A DNA stretch of 6,007 nt, from the NCBI GenBank assembly GCA_030042575.1, contig JASHZK010000236.1, positions 1 to 6,007 of the forward strand, written 5' to 3'. A model generated the notes under the pieces. That model was not told the origin of the DNA and made no database searches. It saw nothing but the letters and a program-made list of their open reading frames with translations. Numbering within the stretch: position 1 is the stretch's first letter; each line of letters begins with the position of its first letter. Source of the stretch: Acidimicrobiales bacterium. Its GTDB lineage: Bacteria > Actinomycetota > Acidimicrobiia > Acidimicrobiales > UBA8190. Positions 1 to 5,121 of the stretch are shown one piece after another. The position numbers were made by a program, and so were the translations under genes.

Positions 1-1135
1 TGGCGAACCAGGGCGCGTAGGCGACGGCCAGGCACACCGACAGGATGCTGATGATCAAGACGAAGGTGTAGTAGGAGGTGTGCGGGTCGGAGGTTCGGCT
101 GAGGAAGATGGTGGTCATCACCACGGCGCCGATGGCGCCGGCCACCATGAAGGGCTTTCGCACCCGTACCCGGTCGGAGATGATCCCGATGATCACCAGG
201 CCACCGGCGTCGAAGGCCCAGAACCAGTTGCCCAGGGCGTTGGCCTTCGCTTCGCTCCAGCCGTAGATGGCGGCGAAGTAGATCACGAAGAAGCCCACCG
301 CCGCGTAGTAGAAGAGCAGCATCACGCTCACGGCGAAGGCCGAGGCGATGACGTCGAGATGCAGCATCTGGCGCCACGGATTTCTCAGAGCGGCCTCGAC
401 GTCGAGGCCCTGGGCCTTCATCTCGATGAGTTTGCGGTCGCGCAGGCTGACCATGAGCTGGTCTCGCAGACCCGGCGACAGCTCGCGCAGGCCGAGCAGT
501 GCCACGACGAAGACGACCAGCCCGACGATTCCGCAAATGGTGAACTGGTCCTGCCAGGCGTGGAGGTGGGACAGGGTGTGGCTCGAGACCTCCGCCACGC
601 ACAGGCTGCCCACCACCGGCCCCAAGGTCCAGAAGCCCATGGCCGAGGCTCTGCCCAGCTGGGGTGAGAAGTCACGGACCAAGGCCGGAGTGGCGACCAA
701 CATGATGCCCTCGACGAAGCCCACGGCCACGAGCACAGCGGCGAAGGCCAACTTGTTGGGAGCGTTGGGCAGGCCGAACAGGACCAGGAGGCCGGTGATC
801 AACAGCCCGTAGGTCACCATGTTGGCCCGGCCCCAGCGGTCGCCCAGCCCGGCCAGGATGGAGGTGAAGGCACCCACGGCGTTCCCGACCACCGAGATGT
901 AGACGTAGTAGCGGAACGACATGGTGTAGTGGGCCAGGATGGTCGGTGCCACGGCGCCGACGATGTACAGCTCGTAGTACATGAGCACGGTGGCCACCAC
1001 CACGATGCCCAGGTAGAACATCCTCCGGGCCGTGTCCGGGTAGTGGTCGATCTGCCGGTACCACAACGAAGAAGCCATCGTTCGAGCGCCGTGGCCCTGG
1101 GCCGGTGTGCGCAGAGCGGGTGCCGCAGTCGTCAT
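1..1135 (-). CDS. MFS transporter, 12-helix type, N-terminal part (3' end outside window)
   Basis: This is a membrane transporter of the major facilitator superfamily, presumably a proton-coupled symporter in the cytoplasmic membrane; its substrate cannot be read from the sequence. The minus-strand frame is open from the ATG at 1135 to base 1 (378 codons, no stop), so the C-terminus is missing. About ten hydrophobic segments are visible (roughly residues 41-68, 78-97, 105-122, 128-150, 163-183, 198-216, 262-290, 300-319, 328-346, 353-376). A long cytoplasmic loop at 217-261 separates the two halves, as in 12-helix MFS proteins. The loop 2-3 signature is GLGDRWGR (96-103), and its degenerate echo in loop 8-9 is ISDRVRVRK (319-327). 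Glu55 sits in helix 1 and could be a proton or substrate site. The ATG at 1135 is chosen because an excellent Shine-Dalgarno precedes it; an in-frame ATG at 1078 has none as good. The gene is divergent from the methyltransferase operon. The style recalls organic-acid or aromatic-acid permeases, but that is a weak impression. Confidence 0.9.
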   Translation of the reverse strand, partial: MTTAAPALRTPAQGHGARTMASSLWYRQIDHYPDTARRMFYLGIVVVATVLMYYELYIVGAVAPTILAHYTMSFRYYVYISVVGNAVGAFTSILAGLGDRWGRANMVTYGLLITGLLVLFGLPNAPNKLAFAAVLVAVGFVEGIMLVATPALVRDFSPQLGRASAMGFWTLGPVVGSLCVAEVSSHTLSHLHAWQDQFTICGIVGLVVFVVALLGLRELSPGLRDQLMVSLRDRKLIEMKAQGLDVEAALRNPWRQMLHLDVIASAFAVSVMLLFYYAAVGFFVIYFAAIYGWSEAKANALGNWFWAFDAGGLVIIGIISDRVRVRKPFMVAGAIGAVVMTTIFLSRTSDPHTSYYTFVLIISILSVCLAVAYAPWFA

Positions 1136-1141
1136 TGCCGT

Positions 1142-1149
1142 ACCTCCCC
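1142..1149 (-). promoter_or_regulatory. Shine-Dalgarno site of the divergent MFS gene
   Basis: Read on the minus strand this is GGGGAGGT, a strong match to the anti-16S core. It lies six bases upstream of the ATG at 1135 and decides the start codon of the minus-strand transporter. Confidence 0.75.
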
Positions 1150-1217
1150 CCGGGTTCGTCCCGGCCGCACGAGCGACCGCCGAACAGTGGGCTGACGATC
1201 GCCCTCGTAACGCTGCT

Positions 1218-1257
1218 CATTGCAGTATGACGCATTGCGCGTAATTGAACGCGTCAA
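1218..1257. promoter_or_regulatory. Candidate operator/promoter patch with inverted and direct repeats
   Basis: This patch is less GC-rich than its surroundings. It contains TGACGC (1228-1233) facing GCGTCA (1251-1256), arms starting 23 bases apart. An overlapping shorter inverted repeat is CGCGT-N6-ACGCG (1238-1253). CATTGC occurs twice in direct orientation (1218-1223 and 1233-1238). On the minus strand, TTGACG (1257-1252) resembles a -35 box and CATACT (1229-1224) resembles a -10 box, but their spacing of 22 bases is too long for a standard housekeeping promoter, so the pairing is doubtful. The location, about 90-120 bases upstream of the minus-strand transporter start, suits a transcription-factor site. 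No regulator gene is present in the window. Confidence 0.35.
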
Positions 1258-1329
1258 GGAGTGGAAAACTGAGGCCTGAGCCCGGACGTCTCCGCACGTT
1301 GTCGGGAGGAGCCCGGCGCGGCCGACCTT

Positions 1330-1343
1330 CCCGGGCGCCCGGG
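1330..1343. repeat. Perfect 14-base GC palindrome
   Basis: CCCGGGCGCCCGGG is identical to its reverse complement over all 14 bases. Flanking GAGCC (1309-1313) and GGCTC (1346-1350) could add an outer stem. There is no following T run and no gene ends here, so it is not a terminator. It could be an operator or a leader hairpin, or a chance product of high GC. Confidence 0.4.
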
Positions 1344-1468
1344 GTGGCTCGTGCGCCAGCTGCCCTGCTCACCCCATAATACCATGCTTCGTGGGAATCC
1401 AGCCGCATCTTCCCACTTCGCGTGGCGACAGGGACCCAGGGGTGTGACACGTCGAGCGCCTGGCCCCG

Positions 1469-1482
1469 CCGGGAACTCCCGG
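1469..1482. repeat. Short inverted repeat CCGGGA-AC-TCCCGG
   Basis: Six-base arms are separated by two bases, about 90 bases upstream of the methyltransferase ATG. It could bind a dimeric regulator or form a small hairpin in a leader transcript. Chance is possible in DNA of this composition. Confidence 0.35.
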
Positions 1483-1557
1483 GTGTGGCACCGTGGACGG
1501 CGATCAGTCGGGGTTGGTGGCGCCGGCGCACCGGCCACCGGGCCCGAGGCGGTCTGG

Positions 1558-1563
1558 CACACT
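1558..1563 (+). promoter_or_regulatory. Possible -10 element for leaderless methyltransferase mRNA
   Basis: CACACT ends seven bases before the ATG at 1571, the distance expected if transcription starts at or next to the A of the start codon. Leaderless genes are common in actinobacteria. The absence of a properly spaced Shine-Dalgarno (GGAG at 1566-1569 is only one base from the ATG) fits this. No -35 box is recognisable, so the call is tentative. Confidence 0.25.
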
Positions 1564-1570
1564 GCGGAGC

Positions 1571-2257
1571 ATGGACGCCACGGCCGAGGCAGGCGATCGC
1601 TGGACGGCGGTCGATGAGTACATCTCCGAGTTGCTCGTCGGAGCCGACCCCGTCCTCGAGGCTGCTCTCGACGACAGCCGGGCGGCGGGCCTTCCTCCCA
1701 TCCAGGTGGCGCCCCCCCAGGGGAAGTTGCTCTACCTTCTGGCCAAGATCGTCGGTGCCGGGCAGATCCTCGAGGTGGGGACCTTGGGCGCCTACAGCAC
1801 CATCTGGTTGGCCCGGGGCCTGGCCCCGGGGGGACGGCTCGTGACCCTGGAGGTGAATCCCAAGCACGCCGAGGTGGCGCGGGCCAACCTGGCGCGCGCC
1901 GGGTTGGCCGACGTGGTCACGTTGCGCCTGGGGCGAGCGGTGGACAGCCTGGCTCAGCTCGAATCTGAAGGAGCAGGGCCCTTCGACCTGGTGTTCATCG
2001 ATGCCGACAAAGAGACGAACCCCGACTACTTCCGCTGGGCCATGCGGCTGACGCGGCCGGGCAGCCTGATCGTGGTCGACAACGTGGTGCGCCACGGGGC
2101 CGTCATCGACGCCCACAGCACCGATCCCTCGGTGGTGGGCACCCGTCGGCTCAACGACGTGATGGCGGCCGAGAGGCGGATCAGCGTCACCGAGATCCAG
2201 ACCGTCGGGAGCAAGGGCTACGACGGCTTCGCCCTGGCCCTCGTGTTGGGGGACTGA
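1571..2257 (+). CDS. SAM-dependent O-methyltransferase (COMT/CCoAOMT-like, Methyltransf_3 family)
   Basis: This is a cytoplasmic class I methyltransferase of 228 residues, a normal size for bacterial cation-dependent O-methyltransferases. These enzymes move a methyl group from S-adenosylmethionine to a hydroxyl, classically of catechol-type substrates; the substrate here is unknown. SAM-binding motif I is LEVGTLGAYS (67-76), and Glu94 in TLEVNP is placed to bind the ribose. FIDADK (142-147) supplies Asp144 and Lys147, equivalent to the metal ligand and catalytic lysine of mammalian COMT (Asp141, Lys144). VVDN (168-171) supplies the further metal ligands Asp170 and Asn171. The C-terminus has the family-typical GSKGYDGFALAL. 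The frame opens upstream at a GTG at 1493, but the extra 26 residues are Pro/Arg-rich, look non-coding and exceed the family length, so the ATG at 1571 is preferred. The stop is 18 bases before the dehydrogenase start, implying co-transcription. Confidence 0.92.
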   Translation: MDATAEAGDRWTAVDEYISELLVGADPVLEAALDDSRAAGLPPIQVAPPQGKLLYLLAKIVGAGQILEVGTLGAYSTIWLARGLAPGGRLVTLEVNPKHAEVARANLARAGLADVVTLRLGRAVDSLAQLESEGAGPFDLVFIDADKETNPDYFRWAMRLTRPGSLIVVDNVVRHGAVIDAHSTDPSVVGTRRLNDVMAAERRISVTEIQTVGSKGYDGFALALVLGD

Positions 2258-2262
2258 GCCCG

Positions 2263-2268
2263 AGGAGG
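2263..2268 (+). promoter_or_regulatory. Consensus Shine-Dalgarno of the aldehyde dehydrogenase
   Basis: AGGAGG lies seven bases before the ATG at 2276, within the 18-base gap after the methyltransferase stop. It is the best ribosome site in the plus-strand operon and fixes the dehydrogenase start. Confidence 0.8.
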
Positions 2269-2275
2269 GGCGACC

Positions 2276-3721
2276 ATGTCCGCTGCCAGCCAACCCGCCT
2301 TCAAGAACTTCGTCGGGGGCGATCTCGTCGAGGCGGCCGACGGCCAGACCTACGAGCTGATCGATCCGGTCACGGGCGAGGCCTATGCCACCGCGGCGCG
2401 CTCGCGGGCTCGTGACGTGGAGGCTGCGCTCGACGCCGCCCAAGGCGCCTTCGAGTCGTGGTCGCGCAGGACGCCCTCAGAGCGCAGCCGGGCCATGCTT
2501 GGCTACGCCGATGCCCTGGAGGCCAGGGCGCAGGAGCTGGTCGACGTCGAGTGCCGCAACACGGGCAAGCCCCGGGCCCTCACCATGTCCGAGGAGATCC
2601 CGCCCATGGTGGACCAGGTCCGCTTCTTCGCCGGAGCTTGCCGCCTCCTCGAGGGTCGCTCGGCCGGCGAGTACATGACCGGCTTCACCTCCATGGTGCG
2701 CCGCGAACCGGTCGGGGTCTGCGGTCAGGTGACCCCTTGGAATTACCCGATGATGATGGCCATCTGGAAGTTCGTCCCGGCCGTGGTGGCCGGCAACACC
2801 GTGGTGCTCAAGCCCGCTCCCACCACTCCGGCCAGCACCGTGTTCCTTGCCGAGCTGGCCGCCGAGTTCTTCCCCCCGGGCGTGTTCAACGTGGTGTGCG
2901 GCGACAACGAGGTGGGAGCGGCCATCGTGGCCAGCCCTGTCCCCCGCATGGTCTCCATCACCGGCAGCGTCCGCGCCGGGCGCCAGGTGGCCGAAGCCGC
3001 GGCCCGCGATCTCAAACGCGTGCACCTGGAGCTCGGGGGCAAGGCGCCGGTGGTGGTCTTCGACGACGCCGACCTGGAGTCCACCGCCGAGGGCATCGCC
3101 CTGGCCGGGTATTTCAACGCCGGCCAGGACTGCACGGCCGCCACCCGGGTCCTGGCCGGGCCCGGGATCCATGACGACCTGGTGGGAGCCCTGACCGAAG
3201 CAGCGCGACGGCGCAAGCTCGGCGCCCCCGACGACGACGATGTCGACTTCGGTCCGCTCAACAGCGCGACACAGCTGGAGAAGGTGTCCGGGTTCATCGA
3301 CCACCTGCCCCCTCACGCCGAGGTGACCACCGGCGGTCGTCAGGCCGGGGACCGGGGCTTCTTCTACGAGCCGACGGTCGTGGCCGGACTCGACCAGGGC
3401 GACGCCATCGTCCACCAGGAGGTGTTCGGTCCGGTCGTCACCGTGCAGCGCTTCACCGACGAGGAGGAGGCCGTGCGCTGGGCCAACGACGTCGAGTACG
3501 GACTGGCCTCTTCGGTGTGGACCCGCGACCACGCCCGGGCCATGCGCCTGGCTGCCCGCCTCGACTTCGGCTGTGTGTGGATCAACACCCACATCCCCCT
3601 GGTGGCCGAGATGCCTCATGGCGGCTTCAAGCACTCGGGGTACGGCAAGGACCTGTCCATGTACGGGCTCGAGGACTACACCCGGATCAAGCACGTGATG
3701 AGCGCCATCTCTCCCTCGTGA
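2276..3721 (+). CDS. patD: Aldehyde dehydrogenase, gamma-aminobutyraldehyde dehydrogenase type
   Basis: This cytoplasmic NAD(P)-dependent aldehyde dehydrogenase has 481 residues, the usual length. It is most like the enzymes that oxidise 4-aminobutanal to GABA in putrescine breakdown (PatD/Prr, EC 1.2.1.19). Visible hallmarks are TPWNYP with Asn156 of the oxyanion site, cofactor Lys179 in VLKP, and TGS (229-231) in the Rossmann part. The general base is Glu252 in LELGGK, the nucleophile Cys286 in [11 protein letters not shown], and the cofactor-binding Glu382 is in EVFGP. The GQDCTAA signature around the cysteine and the C-terminal EMPHGG...SGYGKD...YGLEDYT (445-469) are what I recognise from aminobutyraldehyde dehydrogenases. 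Residue 182 is Pro (KPAP), where NAD-preferring relatives usually have Glu or another acidic residue, so the cofactor may differ. It lies 18 bases after the methyltransferase and 48 before a GABA transaminase-like gene, which supports a GABA-related role. A related omega-amino or betaine aldehyde substrate is the main alternative. Confidence 0.9.
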   Translation: MSAASQPAFKNFVGGDLVEAADGQTYELIDPVTGEAYATAARSRARDVEAALDAAQGAFESWSRRTPSERSRAMLGYADALEARAQELVDVECRNTGKPRALTMSEEIPPMVDQVRFFAGACRLLEGRSAGEYMTGFTSMVRREPVGVCGQVTPWNYPMMMAIWKFVPAVVAGNTVVLKPAPTTPASTVFLAELAAEFFPPGVFNVVCGDNEVGAAIVASPVPRMVSITGSVRAGRQVAEAAARDLKRVHLELGGKAPVVVFDDADLESTAEGIALAGYFNAGQDCTAATRVLAGPGIHDDLVGALTEAARRRKLGAPDDDDVDFGPLNSATQLEKVSGFIDHLPPHAEVTTGGRQAGDRGFFYEPTVVAGLDQGDAIVHQEVFGPVVTVQRFTDEEEAVRWANDVEYGLASSVWTRDHARAMRLAARLDFGCVWINTHIPLVAEMPHGGFKHSGYGKDLSMYGLEDYTRIKHVMSAISPS

Positions 3722-3730
3722 GCGCCTCCC

Positions 3731-3736
3731 TAGACT
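3731..3736 (+). promoter_or_regulatory. Possible internal -10 box in the dehydrogenase-aminotransferase gap
   Basis: TAGACT fits the TANNNT pattern of actinobacterial -10 elements and lies in the 48-base gap, 33 bases before the aminotransferase ATG. No -35 box is recognisable upstream, where dehydrogenase codons run to 3721. It may give extra transcription of the last two genes, or be chance. Confidence 0.25.
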
Positions 3737-3769
3737 GCCAGGGACGAGGCTGATCCCGACGGGGGTGCC

Positions 3770-5092
3770 ATGACCGACGCCGGAGCGGGGGGGGAGGAGC
3801 GGGGCCGGCGGCTCGCCACCGACGTGCCCGGTCCGGCCTCGCGACGTCTGGCCGCCCGGCGTGCCGCGGCCGTCACCCGGGCGGTGGGCACCACGCTGGG
3901 GGTGTTCGCGGCCCGGGCCGAGGCGGGGATCCTGGAGGACGTCGACGGCAACCGCTTCATCGACTTCGCCTCGGGCATCTCGGTCACCAACGTGGGCAAT
4001 GCCGCCCCGGCCGTGGTGGCGGCCGTCAGGCACCAGGCCGGGCTCTTCACCCACACGTGCTTCCAGGTGACGCCCTACGAAGGCTACGTGGCCGTGTGCG
4101 AGAGGCTCAATGCGCTCACCCCCGGCGATCACGAGAAGCGGTCACTGCTCGTCAACTCGGGGGCCGAAGCGGTGGAGAACGCGGTGAAGGTGGCGCGCTA
4201 CGCCACCGGTCGACAGGCGGTGGTGGCCTTCGATCACGGCTTTCACGGGCGCACGCTGCTCACGATGAGCCTCACCGGCAAGGCCGTGCCCTACAAGGAG
4301 GGCTTCGGTCCCTTCGCCCCCGAGGTGTACCGGGCGCCGTACTCCTACCCGTTTCGAAACACGGGGCGGCTGGAAGAGGTCATCGCCCATGTGGAGACGA
4401 CGGTGGGAGCCGAGTCCATCGCCTGTGTGGTGGTCGAACCCATATGCGGCGAGGGGGGTTTCATCGTGCCCGAGCCGGGGTGGCTGGCCGGCTTGAGCCG
4501 CTGGTGCGCCGAGCACGGCGTCTTGGTGGTGGCCGACGAGGTCCAGACCGCCATGGGGCGGACCGGTACCTGGTTCGCCTGCGAGCACGAACACGTGGTG
4601 CCGGACTTGGTGACCACGGCCAAGAGCCTGGGCGGTGGGCTGCCCATCGGGGCGGTGACGGGGCGGGCCGAGGTGATGGACGCCGTCCACCCGGGCGGGC
4701 TGGGCGGCACCTTCGGGGGCAACCCGCTGGCCTGCGCCGCCGCCCTGGCCGTCTGCGACACGATCGAGCGACAGGGGCTGCTCGAGCGGGCCCGGCACAT
4801 CGGTGACATGGCCCTGCGCCGCCTGGAGAAGCTGGTGGCCGCCACCGGTCCGGTGGGCGAAGCCCGCGGACGGGGTGCCATGGTGGCGGTGGAGCTGGTC
4901 GGGTCGGACGGGCACACCCCCGATGCCGCCGCTGCCCGGGCGGCGGCCGCCGCCTGCCACCGCCACGGGGTGCTCGTGCTCACCGCCGGCACCTACGGCA
5001 ACGTGATTCGTCTGCTGCCCCCGCTGGTCATCTCCGACGAGCTCCTGGGCGAGGGGCTGGAGGTCTTGGAAGCCGCTCTGCAGGGGGTATGA
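3770..5092 (+). CDS. gabT: Class III PLP aminotransferase, 4-aminobutyrate transaminase type
   Basis: This cytoplasmic fold-type I PLP enzyme has 440 residues, normal for GABA transaminases, which move the amino group of GABA to 2-oxoglutarate to give succinic semialdehyde. PLP phosphate contacts are in NSGAEA (129-134). FHG (158-160) stacks on the cofactor ring, Asp256 in ADEVQT pairs with the pyridine nitrogen, Lys285 in TTAKSLGGG forms the Schiff base, and Thr314 is in GGTFGGNP. The residues that define substrate choice in E. coli GabT (Ile50, Glu211, Arg398) appear as Ile70 (FASGIS), Glu223 (VVEP) and Arg414 (VIRLLPP). Cys226 replaces the usual Gln in EP(V/I)QGEGG. The ATG at 3770 is preceded by a weak GGGGG ribosome site (3761-3765). 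Codons 6-9 contain a run of eight G. With the upstream aldehyde dehydrogenase it would form a two-step aminobutanal to GABA to succinic semialdehyde route. A diamine, ornithine-type or other omega-amine transaminase is an alternative. Confidence 0.92.
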   Translation: MTDAGAGGEERGRRLATDVPGPASRRLAARRAAAVTRAVGTTLGVFAARAEAGILEDVDGNRFIDFASGISVTNVGNAAPAVVAAVRHQAGLFTHTCFQVTPYEGYVAVCERLNALTPGDHEKRSLLVNSGAEAVENAVKVARYATGRQAVVAFDHGFHGRTLLTMSLTGKAVPYKEGFGPFAPEVYRAPYSYPFRNTGRLEEVIAHVETTVGAESIACVVVEPICGEGGFIVPEPGWLAGLSRWCAEHGVLVVADEVQTAMGRTGTWFACEHEHVVPDLVTTAKSLGGGLPIGAVTGRAEVMDAVHPGGLGGTFGGNPLACAAALAVCDTIERQGLLERARHIGDMALRRLEKLVAATGPVGEARGRGAMVAVELVGSDGHTPDAAAARAAAAACHRHGVLVLTAGTYGNVIRLLPPLVISDELLGEGLEVLEAALQGV

Positions 5093-5121
5093 CAGCGAGC
5101 CTGTGGCTGCCACCCCCGTAG
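5089..5121 (+). other. ATGA overlap and ten-codon mini-frame at the transaminase/MFS junction
   Basis: An ATG at 5089 overlaps the transaminase TGA as ATGA, the classic arrangement for coupled translation, but its frame reads only ten codons (MTASLWLPPP) before TAG at 5119-5121. The DHA2 transporter lies in another frame with a GTG at 5103. One inserted base between about 5099 and 5103 would fuse the ATG to the transporter. The mini-frame may therefore be the true N-terminus broken by an indel, a coupling relay, or chance. Confidence 0.35.

Larger units (their letters stand above)
1136..1570. other. Divergent intergenic region, no convincing gene
   Basis: These 435 bases separate the minus-strand transporter from the plus-strand methyltransferase and should hold the promoters of both. 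Open frames exist on both strands (for example a minus-strand frame at 1254-1562 and a plus-strand frame from 1351). Their translations are rich in Pro, Arg, Gly and Ala, show no family motif, and lack good ribosome sites. The region contains a relatively AT-rich patch with inverted and direct repeats (about 1205-1260), a 14-base perfect palindrome (1330-1343), a second short inverted repeat (1469-1482), and an isolated AT-rich spot around 1375-1382. I see no T-tract terminator. Confidence 0.7.

Noticed and set aside
80..667. Plus-strand open frame (195 codons) over the left transporter
   Set aside because: It is antisense to a convincing MFS gene and its translation has the His/Glu/Gly-rich look of a shadow frame.
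1375..1382. AT-rich spot CATAATAC resembling a -10 box on either strand
   Set aside because: No -35 box is found at a suitable spacing on either strand and no start codon follows at a convincing distance.
1254..1562. Minus-strand open frame (102 codons) in the intergenic region
   Set aside because: Composition is Pro/Arg/Ser-rich without motifs, there is no good ribosome site, and it would fill the region expected to hold the promoters.
1217..2443. Minus-strand open frame (408 codons) spanning the intergenic region and the methyltransferase
   Set aside because: It overlaps the recognised methyltransferase in antisense, has low-complexity composition and no recognisable domain.
2477..4132. 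Long minus-strand open frame (551 codons) antisense to the dehydrogenase and transaminase genes
   Set aside because: It is a typical shadow frame in GC-rich DNA: rich in His, Gly, Arg and Asp, with no family motif, and fully covered by two well-supported plus-strand genes.
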